This document shows, piece after piece, positions 22,568 through 31,406 of a DNA stretch of 64,000 nucleotides. Source of the stretch: Firmicutes bacterium UBA1702. GTDB taxonomy: Bacteria > Bacillota > Clostridia > Peptostreptococcales > Anaerovoracaceae. Under the pieces are notes generated by a model. That model saw only the letters and a program-made list of their open reading frames with translations. It was not told where the DNA came from and ran no database searches. How positions within the stretch are numbered: the stretch's first letter is position 1; each line of letters begins with the position of its first letter. The stretch spans positions 58,027-122,026 of the forward strand of contig DCJK01000022.1 in assembly GCA_002320005.1 (NCBI GenBank), given 5' to 3'. The position numbers and the translations under genes are program-made.

Positions 22568-24031
22568 ATGGGAAGAATAGAACGCAAACAGCAGGAGGCC
22601 GCTTTAAAGAAATCCAAGAAGCACAGCCGCAAAGAGCGTTTTGAAGAAAAAATAAAGGCTAGAGAATCTTCACCTTCAGATAATGAGGCAGTGGCGGATT
22701 CAGCAGTCAAGAGCGTGAACCAAGTAAAAAAAGAAAAGAAAATAGACAAATTCAAGAACTGGTTTCTGGGTCTCAGCAAGAAAAAGAGAATTGCTTTTGT
22801 CACTGTAGTTGTGCTGGTGGTTCTCCTTCTTGCAGTAGGGATTATTGGATACTGCCTTTTCAACAGTATTTTTGCAGACATACATAAAGCGACACCAGAA
22901 GACTATGACCTGTCTCTTACGGCAGTGGACGGCTACTACAATATCCTTTTGCTGGGAGTAGACAGCCGTGATATGGACAATCTGGAAGGAACCAGAAGCG
23001 ATGCCATAATGATTGTAAGCATCAATGAGGAAACCAACGATGTAAAACTTCTGTCAGTATACAGAGACACTTTCATGAAGATGGGAGATACGTCGACTTA
23101 TGACAAGATTACGCATGCCTGTGCTTATGGCGGACCGGAAATGACCATGAGAACCCTCAATCAGGCCATGGATCTGAATATAAGCAACTATGTGGTCGTT
23201 AACTTTAAAGCCGTTGCAGATCTTGTGGACGCAGTGGGCGGAATTGAAGTCAATGTCGAAGATTATGAAATACAACAGCTTAACAAATATACCATCGAGA
23301 CAGCCAATAATATCGGACGTGAAGAATACAGCCTGGTGGAAAGCGCCGGAGTGCAGACACTTGAAGGTGTACAGGCGGTATCTTACGGACGAATAAGAAA
23401 AGGTGTGGGTGATGACTTTAAGCGTACAGAGAGAATGCGCACCGTCATAAGCCTGGTCATGGACAAGATGAAGGAGATGTCATTCAAGGATATCAAAAAA
23501 ATCATAAAGATGATGACTCCACAGGTGCAGACAAACCTTTCAAAAACCAATATACTGGCTCTGGGAATAAGACTGCCTCAGTATAATATTATAGGCACTG
23601 ACGGATGGCCATACCATGTAAGCACAGGATATGTGGGAGGAATTTCCTATGTATTTCCATCGGATCTACTGCAGAATGTAATAGAGCTACATCAGAAATT
23701 TTTCAAACAGGATGACTATCAACCGTCATCTCAGGTATATGAGATAAGCAGTACCATATACCAGAAAATAGAGGATGAGCGTAATGCCGGAGCCATAGAG
23801 AATGAAGAGAGTAAAGATATAGACACTTCTCAGGAAAACGAAGATCCGACAGACATCGACAATCCTGAAGGTGGAGATGACCCGGGAAGCGGTGAAACCG
23901 GAGAAGGCGGAGGCGGCGAAACCGGAGAAGGCGGAGGCGGCGAAACCGGAGGCGGCGAAACCGGAGGCGGCGAAACCGGAGAAGGCGGTTCTGAAGGTAA
24001 CGGAGGCGCAGATCAGTCTCCGGCAGCATAG
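22568..24031 (+). CDS. LytR-CpsA-Psr (LCP) family cell-wall glycopolymer ligase
   Basis: 487-aa membrane-anchored protein. A basic cytoplasmic region (1-75) is followed by one transmembrane helix (about 77-100) and the extracellular LCP domain (about 120-370: LLLGVDSRDMDNLEGTRSDAIMI, LLSVYRDT, YGRIRKG..D.KRTERMR). The Arg and Asp residues that bind polyprenyl pyrophosphate are present. A Gly/Glu-rich repeat tail ends the protein. LCP enzymes attach wall teichoic acids or capsule to peptidoglycan, which fits the two polymer clusters that follow. AAAAGGAG precedes the ATG. Confidence 0.93.
   Translation: MGRIERKQQEAALKKSKKHSRKERFEEKIKARESSPSDNEAVADSAVKSVNQVKKEKKIDKFKNWFLGLSKKKRIAFVTVVVLVVLLLAVGIIGYCLFNSIFADIHKATPEDYDLSLTAVDGYYNILLLGVDSRDMDNLEGTRSDAIMIVSINEETNDVKLLSVYRDTFMKMGDTSTYDKITHACAYGGPEMTMRTLNQAMDLNISNYVVVNFKAVADLVDAVGGIEVNVEDYEIQQLNKYTIETANNIGREEYSLVESAGVQTLEGVQAVSYGRIRKGVGDDFKRTERMRTVISLVMDKMKEMSFKDIKKIIKMMTPQVQTNLSKTNILALGIRLPQYNIIGTDGWPYHVSTGYVGGISYVFPSDLLQNVIELHQKFFKQDDYQPSSQVYEISSTIYQKIEDERNAGAIENEESKDIDTSQENEDPTDIDNPEGGDDPGSGETGEGGGGETGEGGGGETGGGETGGGETGEGGSEGNGGADQSPAA
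23891..23988 (+). repeat. Tandem repeats coding for a Gly/Glu/Thr-rich tail
   Basis: Imperfect 15- and 24-bp units built on GGCGAAACCGGA encode GETGEGGG / GETGG repeats at the end of the LCP protein. Locally far more GC-rich than the surroundings. Copy number is likely to vary between strains. Confidence 0.85.
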
Positions 24032-24095
24032 AATGCGTGAAGTTGAGGGTAAGTGGCAGATTGATTGATTCCATTGAAAGCCTTTACACATAAAT

Positions 24096-24141
24096 CGGTG
24101 ACAGCAGCGCGTACGACGTTGCTGCCACCGTGTTTTATTTT
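24096..24141 (+). terminator. Terminator between the LCP and XRE genes
   Basis: CGGTGACAGCAGCG pairs with CGTTGCTGCCACCG (one mismatch), then TGTTTTATTTT; it overlaps the end of the convergent XRE gene. Confidence 0.78.
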
Positions 24142-24539
24142 AAATCCATACCGATGAAGGTGCGACGTCTGGACTCTCGCTCCTTGTCACCTTCAAGCAG
24201 AGTGAAGGCTTTCTCCATGAGGGCACCTTTAGAATAAGGGGAAAGCTGCTTGTATATGGATACAAGCATAGCTGTATCGCTTCCCGTAGACGGAGTGGAT
24301 GCAAGAATCGACAGGAATTTATCTCTATCTCTTTCAAAGAGTATGTCCATGTCTATTTCAAAAGCCTTTGCAATGGTATGCAGCGTTTCGGCGTCTTGTG
24401 TTCTGCTGCCTAGCTCGTAATGAGCATACAGAGATCTGCTTATGCCTGCAAAAGAAGCAACTTTGGCCTGCGTAAGCTGCCTGCTTATTCTTAGGGTTCT
24501 CAAGTTTGAAGCAATAATCATCTGTGTTTCAAAATTCAT
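24135..24539 (-). CDS. XRE-family helix-turn-helix regulator
   Basis: 134-aa protein. The N-terminal HTH (about 10-65) has LRISRQLTQAKVASFAGISRSLYAHYELGSRTQDAETLHTIAKAF; the C-terminal part is helical with no named domain. The start at 24539 has GGGAGGAAA upstream. It diverges from the polysaccharide locus, whose promoter is only about 130 bp away, so a regulatory link is plausible but unproven. Confidence 0.85.
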   Translation of the reverse strand: MNFETQMIIASNLRTLRISRQLTQAKVASFAGISRSLYAHYELGSRTQDAETLHTIAKAFEIDMDILFERDRDKFLSILASTPSTGSDTAMLVSIYKQLSPYSKGALMEKAFTLLEGDKERESRRRTFIGMDLK

Positions 24540-24642
24540 TGTGTAATTTCCTCCCTGTATAATAAGAGGAAGAAAAAATGAAAAAAGTTGCATGGCAAAT
24601 ATTTTTTTAGGCTTTACACCGGATTCAACTTTTCATAAAAAC

Positions 24643-24671
24643 TTGAAACTTTGGCATGCATATGATAAAAT
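24643..24671 (+). promoter_or_regulatory. Promoter of the polysaccharide locus
   Basis: TTGAAA (24643-24648), 17-bp spacer, TAAAAT (24666-24671), 35 bp before the first gene. No comparable promoter or terminator was noticed until the terminator at 45405, so this may drive a transcript of about 20 kb. Confidence 0.7.
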
Positions 24672-24705
24672 AAACTGATTAAAATGTACTATACTGGAGT
24701 AAGTT

Positions 24706-26544
24706 ATGGATTTCATTAACGGAAAAAACTTTAGAATTTTTTTACTTGGAATTCTTGATATTATATGCGTTGCAGCAAGTTCCATATGTTCTTTGGCACT
24801 GCGTTTTGACATATCGTCAATACCTCCTGAATACTATGAAGGTGCGGTTCGCAGTATGCCTGTGTATTTTGTGGTAACCATAGGGGCTATGGCATTTTTT
24901 AAACTTTATAACAGAGTGTGGACATACGCTTCATTAAACGAACTTTTTTCAATAATAAAGGCTTCGGTTTTAATTGAGGCGGTTTTTGTGTGCTACCATA
25001 TGTTCTGGCAGGTTTCCATGCCGAGAAGTTATTATCTGATAAACTTCGGAATAATGACCATACTGTTCTGTGTTGTAAGATTCGGAAAGGTCTTCATAAA
25101 ATCCTTCAGAAACTCTCAGAACAGGGCAAAGATAACAAACAGAATCATGGTAATAGGAGCAGGCTCTGCAGCTACCATTCTCATTAAGGAACTTCGCTAT
25201 GCCGGTGAGGGATCAGAGGTGGTATGCGCCATAGATGATAATAAGAACAAGAAAAACAAGTATATACTTGGCGTGCCCATAGTTGGCGGCCGCGAGGACA
25301 TAGAAAAAAACATAAAAAAATATGATATTACGGAAATAATAATAGCGATCCCGTCTGCAGATATACAGACTACCAGAGAAATAATCAGAATATGCCAGGA
25401 AACAAAAAAACCGGTAAAGATTCTTCCGGCAGTATCCAAAAGCCTGACCACTTCATTGAGCAAAGAGGTTAGGCCGGTAAATTATGAAGATCTCCTGGGC
25501 AGAGATCCTATCAAAGTAAACCAGGAAGGAATAAACAGCTTCATAAAAGACAAAACCGTTATGGTGACAGGAGGTGGAGGCTCCATAGGCTCCGAGTTGT
25601 GCAGGCAGATTATAAAATATAATCCAAAGAAACTTCTCATTCTGGATATTTACGAGAACAACGCCTATGAAATACAGATGGAGCTGGAGCGTCACTATCC
25701 GGAGGCGGATATATCCACACTCATAGGTTCAATAAGGGATTATGACCGAATGGAAGCGATTTTCAGCAAATATAGACCCGATATAGTTTACCATGCGGCA
25801 GCTCACAAGCATGTTCCTCTGATGGAAAAATCACCAAATGAGGCTATAAAGAATAACTGCATGGGAACACTTAATGTGGTCAAGCTGGCAGATAAATACA
25901 AAGTGGATAATTTTGTACTGATTTCCACCGACAAGGCAGTAAGACCTACCAATATCATGGGCGCCACTAAAAGAATATGCGAAATGATAGTGCAGACCTA
26001 TGCGCGTAAATCAGAGCACACACGTTTTGCAGCAGTACGTTTCGGAAATGTTCTGGGCAGCAATGGTTCTGTGATTCCTCTGTTCCTGAAGCAGATAGAA
26101 GAAGGTGGCCCTGTCACCGTGACTCACAAAGAAATAACACGATTTTTCATGACCATACCTGAGGCTGTGTCTCTGGTGCTGCAGGCAAGTCTCTTTGCTA
26201 AAGGCGGAGAAATATTTGTTCTGGATATGGGCAAGCCCGTGAGAATATACGAACTGGCTGAAAACCTGATACGTCTCAGAGGATTTAAACCCAATGTGGA
26301 TATAAAAATTGACGTTATAGGTCTTCGCCCGGGTGAAAAACTTTATGAAGAAATCCTCATGGATGAGGAAGGACTGGACAAAACTGACAACAAAATGATT
26401 TATATAGGAAAACCTCTTAAGATTGACGAAGAAAAGTTCCTGGACAAGCTGGATAACCTTATTAAAGCATCCTTTGAGAATGGCATGCAAATTAAGGAAC
26501 TTACAGAAGAGGTATGTGATACTTATACCATTACAGATAATTAA
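24706..26544 (+). CDS. Membrane UDP-GlcNAc 4,6-dehydratase, PglF/CapD type
   Basis: 612-aa protein with four N-terminal transmembrane helices (about 10-125), a CoA-binding-like Rossmann region (about 145-250) and a C-terminal extended short-chain dehydrogenase domain (NAD motif GGGGSIGSE near 288-296; catalytic STDKAVRPTNIMGATKR in place of YxxxK). It should convert UDP-GlcNAc to a 4-keto-6-deoxy sugar, the first step toward bacillosamine-type or AAT-type sugars. GGAG precedes the ATG. First gene of the locus. Confidence 0.92.
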   Translation: MDFINGKNFRIFLLGILDIICVAASSICSLALRFDISSIPPEYYEGAVRSMPVYFVVTIGAMAFFKLYNRVWTYASLNELFSIIKASVLIEAVFVCYHMFWQVSMPRSYYLINFGIMTILFCVVRFGKVFIKSFRNSQNRAKITNRIMVIGAGSAATILIKELRYAGEGSEVVCAIDDNKNKKNKYILGVPIVGGREDIEKNIKKYDITEIIIAIPSADIQTTREIIRICQETKKPVKILPAVSKSLTTSLSKEVRPVNYEDLLGRDPIKVNQEGINSFIKDKTVMVTGGGGSIGSELCRQIIKYNPKKLLILDIYENNAYEIQMELERHYPEADISTLIGSIRDYDRMEAIFSKYRPDIVYHAAAHKHVPLMEKSPNEAIKNNCMGTLNVVKLADKYKVDNFVLISTDKAVRPTNIMGATKRICEMIVQTYARKSEHTRFAAVRFGNVLGSNGSVIPLFLKQIEEGGPVTVTHKEITRFFMTIPEAVSLVLQASLFAKGGEIFVLDMGKPVRIYELAENLIRLRGFKPNVDIKIDVIGLRPGEKLYEEILMDEEGLDKTDNKMIYIGKPLKIDEEKFLDKLDNLIKASFENGMQIKELTEEVCDTYTITDN

Positions 26545-26555
26545 GGAAAAGAAGG

Positions 26556-27279
26556 ATGGCTAGGAAAGCAGAAATAAAACCATTGCAATGGGATACTGAG
26601 TATTTTGGAATTAGATGCGGTAAAGCGGTAGTGAATGACAGTGACACCGACTTTTCTGAGTTCTGCCAAGATACTTGAGAGTATGAATTTGTAACAATCC
26701 AAAATATCGGAAACAATGTGGAAGTAAATAAACAGATTGCAATAAACACATCAGCATATCTGGTGGATGTAAACATACAGTTTGAGAAGGAAATATTAAC
26801 AGATAACATAAATGGAAGTAATAGCTGTATTATCATGAAAACTGTGGATACTCCGGACAATATCAGGAGAAAGCTGACTGTTGAAAAAAATGATTTTAAA
26901 TTTTCAAAGTTTGTGTGCGATGATGAATTTAAAAAAAAGAAACGGATATCTTGTATATAGCGAATGGCTTAAGAATGCATGTAAAGATGCGAACAAGTAT
27001 TTTGCGTTATTTATGAGTAAAGATAATGTGTGTGCATATATTTTATTTAACATTGATAACAATATTGGCACAATCGAACTTGTAAAAGTGGCCAAAGAGT
27101 ATCAGTGACAGCACATAGCAACTTCAATGATAGAAAGTATTGAAAAGTTTCTTGCTGATAAAAACATAACAAAACTAAGAGTAGGGACTCAAGTAAATAA
27201 CATTCCTGCAATTAATTTATATCACAGCATTGGATTCAAAGAAATTTCAAGGACATCAGTCTTCCACTTATGGAAATAG
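26556..27279 (+). pseudogene. Broken WecD-like GNAT acetyltransferase for an amino sugar
   Basis: Starting at ATG 26556 (MARKAEIKPLQWDTEYFGIR) the frame matches the N-terminus of WecD-type sugar N-acetyltransferases. It is interrupted by TGA at 26676-26678, shifts frame near the A-run around 26930, and meets a second TGA at 27106-27108 inside the acetyl-CoA motif (KEYQ-stop-QHIATSMIESIEKFL, where the family has Gly). The end (INLYHSIGFKEISRTSVFHLWK) is still recognisable. Two stops plus a frameshift mean the gene is dead. Its role would have been to acetylate the 4-amino group made by the next gene's product. Confidence 0.85.
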
Positions 27280-27303
27280 ACAGTATATTGAGGAGGAAAT
27301 CAC

Positions 27304-28509
27304 ATGAATATACCTTTTTCACCACCCGACATAGGGGAAAAAGAAATTCAGCTGGTCTGTGATGCCCTGAGATCCGGATGGATAACAACAGGGCCGAAGA
27401 CAAAAGAGTTTGAAAATAAAATATCAGAATATATAGGCACCTCAAAGACAGTATGCCTTAATTCGGCGACTGCCGCCATGGAACTCACTCTCAGGGTACT
27501 GGGAATAGGAGCGGGCGACGAAGTAATAGTGCCGGCATACACATACACAGCTACCTGCAGTGTCATATGCCATGTGGGAGCAAAGCCTGTAATAGTTGAT
27601 ATAAGTAGAGACTCCCACCAGATGGATTATGAAAATCTGGATGGTTTCTTTACCGAGAAGACAAAAGCAATAATGCCTGTGGACCTTGCCGGCATCCCTT
27701 GTGATTATGACAAAATATTCGATTGCATAGAAAGAAATAAATTCAAGTTTAGAGCAGATAATGATATACAGAGAGGCTTCGGCCGTGTAATAGTTGTTGC
27801 AGATTGTGCTCACGGATTCGGGGCAGAAAGAAGCGGCAAAAAGAGCGGCAACTTTGCCGATTTTACATGCTTCTCATTCCATGCTGTTAAGAACCTGACC
27901 ACCGCAGAAGGTGGAGCAGTAACATGGAGAAACCAAGATTTCATCGACAACGAAAAGCTTTATAAGGAATATATGAATCTTTCACTTCACGGTCAGACGA
28001 AAGATGCATTGAATAAGAATAGACCCGGTGCATGGGAGTATGATATAGTTGCTCCATACTATAAGTGTAATATGACAGATATTCAGGCAGCTATAGGCCT
28101 GGGTCAGTTGGAAAGATACGAGGAGATGCTGAAAAGGCGCCACGAAATTATAGCAAGATACGATAATGCCCTGTCTCCTTTCAAAGTTACTCTTCTGAAA
28201 CATTCAGACAGCGACATGCGATCCAGCGGGCATCTATATTTCATGAGAGTGGACGGAATAAAAGAAGAGGAGAGAAACGACATAATTGTGCAGTTTGCAG
28301 AAAGGGGAATTGCAACAAATGTTCATTATAAGCCTCTTCCGATGCTCACTGCATACAAAAACATGGGATTCAGCATCAAAGATTATCCCAATGCTTTTTC
28401 TGCATATGAGAACGAAATAACATTGCCATTATACAGCAGACTTACAGATGAAGAGGTAGACTACATAGTTTGTAATGCAGCAGACATATTAAAGGAGTAT
28501 ATGCGTTGA
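27304..28509 (+). CDS. DegT/DnrJ/EryC1 sugar aminotransferase, PglE type
   Basis: 401-aa PLP enzyme. The PLP lysine is Lys196 (FHAVKNLTTAEGG); LNSATAAMELTLRVLGIGAGDEVIVPAYTYTAT is typical. It should aminate the 4-keto sugar made by the dehydratase at 24706 to a UDP-4-amino-4,6-dideoxy-GlcNAc or galacto isomer. AGGAGG precedes the ATG. Its 3' end overlaps the sugar transferase start. Confidence 0.91.
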   Translation: MNIPFSPPDIGEKEIQLVCDALRSGWITTGPKTKEFENKISEYIGTSKTVCLNSATAAMELTLRVLGIGAGDEVIVPAYTYTATCSVICHVGAKPVIVDISRDSHQMDYENLDGFFTEKTKAIMPVDLAGIPCDYDKIFDCIERNKFKFRADNDIQRGFGRVIVVADCAHGFGAERSGKKSGNFADFTCFSFHAVKNLTTAEGGAVTWRNQDFIDNEKLYKEYMNLSLHGQTKDALNKNRPGAWEYDIVAPYYKCNMTDIQAAIGLGQLERYEEMLKRRHEIIARYDNALSPFKVTLLKHSDSDMRSSGHLYFMRVDGIKEEERNDIIVQFAERGIATNVHYKPLPMLTAYKNMGFSIKDYPNAFSAYENEITLPLYSRLTDEEVDYIVCNAADILKEYMR

Positions 28510-29204
28510 TTTTACCAAAATGGGATAATCTGCCCGAAGAAATGCAGAATGATGCAGTTGCAGGTTATTACAAAATATTGAAAAAAAAGAAAGCAAGTCT
28601 TGTAATAAAGAGGGTTTTTGACTTAACAGTTTCTCTCGCCATGCTGGTTATTTTATCTCCGGCTCTTGCAGTCCTTGCTGCCCTGATAAAACTGGACTCC
28701 AAAGGGCCTGTTTTTTACCGACAGGAGCGCGTTACTGCGCGTAACAGAACTTTCAGGATTTTCAAGTTCAGAACCATGGTTCAAAATGCTGATCAGATAG
28801 GTTCTCTTGTTACTGTGGGAAATGATCCGAGAATAACTAGGGTGGGCAGCAAAATCAGAAAGTGCAGACTGGATGAGCTGCCTCAGCTCATAAACATTGT
28901 GAAGGGCGAAATGAGCTTTGTAGGGACGAGGCCTGAAGTCAGAAAGTATGTGGAATACTATACTGACGAGATGATGGCAACCTTGCTTTTGCCGGCAGGA
29001 GTAACCTCACTGGCCAGCATAACATATAAAGATGAGGATGAAATTATGGAAAAACATACTTTTCAAGGTGAAAATGCAGATGATGCTTATGTAAAGTATG
29101 TCCTACCGGAAAAAATGAAGTATAATCTTGAGTATTTGATAGATTTCAGCTTTATAAACGACATAAAGCTGATGTTTAAAACAGTGCGCGCAGTAGTTAG
29201 GTGA
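28506..29204 (+). CDS. Initiating phosphoglycosyltransferase, PglC type (TTG start)
   Basis: 232-aa monotopic membrane protein with one hydrophobic helix (about 40-60: VFDLTVSLAMLVILSPALAVL) followed by the bacterial sugar transferase core (DSKGPVFYRQERV, FRIFKFRTM, DELPQLINIVKGEMSFVGTRPE). It transfers phospho-diNAc or AAT sugar to undecaprenyl phosphate, starting the repeat unit. The start is TTG in TTGA overlapping the previous stop, 8 bp after AAGGAG. Confidence 0.9.
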   Translation: MILPKWDNLPEEMQNDAVAGYYKILKKKKASLVIKRVFDLTVSLAMLVILSPALAVLAALIKLDSKGPVFYRQERVTARNRTFRIFKFRTMVQNADQIGSLVTVGNDPRITRVGSKIRKCRLDELPQLINIVKGEMSFVGTRPEVRKYVEYYTDEMMATLLLPAGVTSLASITYKDEDEIMEKHTFQGENADDAYVKYVLPEKMKYNLEYLIDFSFINDIKLMFKTVRAVVR

Positions 29205-29209
29205 TTAGT

Positions 29210-30481
29210 ATGAAAATATGGATTGTAAACCATTACGCAATACCTCCTGCTTTTGGGGGACTTAACAGACATTATTATTTCAGCAGAGAATTCAGAAAAA
29301 AGGGAATTGAAACAAGAATTTTCTCATCAGGTAAAATTCACAACACTGATATCAATATGACAGAAAATAGCGAATTGTATAAAATCGTTGACTGCGACGG
29401 TGTTGAATATACCTTCGTAAAAACTTCCGATTATAAAGGAAACGGCATTAAAAGAATATTTTCTTTTCTCCAGTTCCCTTATAACGTACTCAGGACCATG
29501 AAAAAGTTTTTTAAAACTGAAAAACCTGATGTGATATATGCGTCATCGCCGGAATTGTTTGCAACATGGGTAGCATGCAGTTTCGCAAAGAAAAACAAAA
29601 TTCCTATTGTGGTAGAAATAAGAGACTTATGGCCGGAGAGTATTGTTGAATTAACACGATTCACGAGAAAAAATCCGATAATAAAGATCTTATATGCTAT
29701 GGAAAGAAAGATATATGAAAAAGCTGACCGCATAATATTTACTTTTGAAGGAGGTAAAGACTATATTACCGAAAAGGGATGGGACACAAAACATGGCGGT
29801 AAAATCAACATAGAAAAAGTTTGTTATGTAAACAACGGAGTTGATTTGGAGCAATATAAAAAAGATAAGGAAGAGAACAGTATCGAGGATGAAGTGCTCG
29901 ATCGAAAAGATTTGTTCAAAGTGGTTTACACAGGTTCCGTCAGAAGAACAAATTGCATATGGATGCTTGTTGAAGCGGCGAGAAAATTGCAAGATAGCGG
30001 AAATGAGAAATGTGCTATTGTAATCTATGGAGATGGAACAGAGAAGGAAAGCCTGATTAAGAAAAGTGAGGAATACGGGTTGAAGAATATATTCTTTAGG
30101 GGAAGAGTAGACAGAAAATTCATTCCGGGAATTCTTAGCAGATCAGACTTGAATGTCTTTGTCGGTGAGAACGACAGTATGAACAGATATGGGTTAAGCC
30201 TTAACAAAATGTTTGACTATATGGCTTCGGGGAAACCTATTCTCACAAGTGTGAAATCAAATTATGACAATGTTACCAAATATAATTGCGGCATTGTTCT
30301 GGAAAGTAATGACATCAATTCAATTTATAACGGCATTTTAAGCGTTATGAATATGGATAGCGAAAAATACAGGTTATACTGTACCAATGCCTTAAAGGCA
30401 GCAGAAAATTTTGACTACAAAGTACATGCGGGGGAACTTGAAAAAATTTTTAATGGAGTAATGGAGGAGAGAAAAAAATGA
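29210..30481 (+). CDS. Glycosyltransferase family 4, WbuB/PglA type
   Basis: 423-aa GT-B retaining glycosyltransferase. N-terminal MKIWIVNHYAIPPAFGGLNRHYYFSREF matches WbuB-type enzymes that add the second sugar of repeat units. The donor-binding region contains VYTGSVRRTNCIW and LSLNKMFDYMASGKPI. The ATG at 29210 has AGGTGA five bases upstream. The next gene starts inside its stop. Confidence 0.87.
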   Translation: MKIWIVNHYAIPPAFGGLNRHYYFSREFRKKGIETRIFSSGKIHNTDINMTENSELYKIVDCDGVEYTFVKTSDYKGNGIKRIFSFLQFPYNVLRTMKKFFKTEKPDVIYASSPELFATWVACSFAKKNKIPIVVEIRDLWPESIVELTRFTRKNPIIKILYAMERKIYEKADRIIFTFEGGKDYITEKGWDTKHGGKINIEKVCYVNNGVDLEQYKKDKEENSIEDEVLDRKDLFKVVYTGSVRRTNCIWMLVEAARKLQDSGNEKCAIVIYGDGTEKESLIKKSEEYGLKNIFFRGRVDRKFIPGILSRSDLNVFVGENDSMNRYGLSLNKMFDYMASGKPILTSVKSNYDNVTKYNCGIVLESNDINSIYNGILSVMNMDSEKYRLYCTNALKAAENFDYKVHAGELEKIFNGVMEERKK

Positions 30482-31383
30482 AGCTGAGCGTTTTACTGGC
30501 TGACTATCTGCCTGAATTCGGCGTAACAATCAAAAATGAAAAAGAATTTGAGACATTGGGTCTTGTAGGTTCTAAAACCGGGGGCTCAAAATGTACTTTT
30601 ATTGACAGTGCAGATTTTATCGAAAACGTGCCTGATGATGTTGTAATGGTATTTACAAAAGAAGAGTATGCTGATATGCTCCTTGACGAAGGTCGGGGAG
30701 TGTGCATTACTGAAAGTCCAAGGCTTCTGTTCTTTAAATTGCATAATGCAATTTCACAGGAAAGCTTTTATGCGAGAGAAACCTTTGAAACGCAGATAGG
30801 CACAGGATGTTCAATCAGCGAGTTGGCTTCTGTTGCTGAAACAAATGTAAAGATCGGTAACAATGTTGTAATTGAGGAGTTTGTTGTAATAAGAGAGAAC
30901 ACGGTTATTGGGGATAACTGTATAATTCGTGCAGGATGCAAGCTGGGCTGTCCTGACTTTGAATTTAAGAGAGAACATAATACTATATTTGGAGTAAAAC
31001 ATATCGGCGGAGTGCGAATTGGCAGAAATGTTGAGGTTTTACCAAATACAGGTATTAACAAAGCAATTTATCCTTGGGATGATACGGTGGTAGATGACTA
31101 CTGCAAGATTGATATGCTCTGCAATATTTCTCATGGCGCAAAAATAGGATCAAATACTATGATAGTTGCTCTTTCAGGAATCGGAGGAAGGACTCGTGTA
31201 GGTGAAAACTGCTGGATAGGATACGGATGCATATTGAAAAACGGAATTACCGTAGGCAATAACGCACGTGTAAATATGGGGTCTGTAGTTTCAAAAGATG
31301 TTGGAGAAGGACAGGCCGTAACAGGGAATTTTGCAATTGAACACAAAAAATTTATTGAAGATTTAAAACGAAGAGCCAAATAG
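30478..31383 (+). CDS. LpxD-like hexapeptide-repeat acyltransferase 1
   Basis: 301-aa protein. The N-terminal ~95 residues form an LpxD-like uridine-binding module (DDVVMVFTKEEYADMLLDEGRGVCITESPRLLFFKLH). The rest is a left-handed beta-helix (VKIGNNVVIEEFVVIRENTVIGDNCIIRAG) with one GVKHIGGVRIGRNVE segment, as in LpxD. In a Gram-positive it more likely acylates an amino sugar of this polysaccharide than lipid A. GGAGG precedes the ATG. Confidence 0.8.
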   Translation: MKLSVLLADYLPEFGVTIKNEKEFETLGLVGSKTGGSKCTFIDSADFIENVPDDVVMVFTKEEYADMLLDEGRGVCITESPRLLFFKLHNAISQESFYARETFETQIGTGCSISELASVAETNVKIGNNVVIEEFVVIRENTVIGDNCIIRAGCKLGCPDFEFKREHNTIFGVKHIGGVRIGRNVEVLPNTGINKAIYPWDDTVVDDYCKIDMLCNISHGAKIGSNTMIVALSGIGGRTRVGENCWIGYGCILKNGITVGNNARVNMGSVVSKDVGEGQAVTGNFAIEHKKFIEDLKRRAK

Positions 31384-31406
31384 TTCGAAATGTACAGGAG
31401 GGAAAA

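Noticed and set aside
23891..23988. CRISPR-like direct repeats
   Set aside because: Units are contiguous, in frame and encode a Gly/Glu tail; no spacers are present.
26676..27108. TGA codons in the WecD-like gene as selenocysteine or other recoding
   Set aside because: The second TGA replaces a conserved glycine (one base from GGA), there is also a frameshift, and no recoding element is evident.
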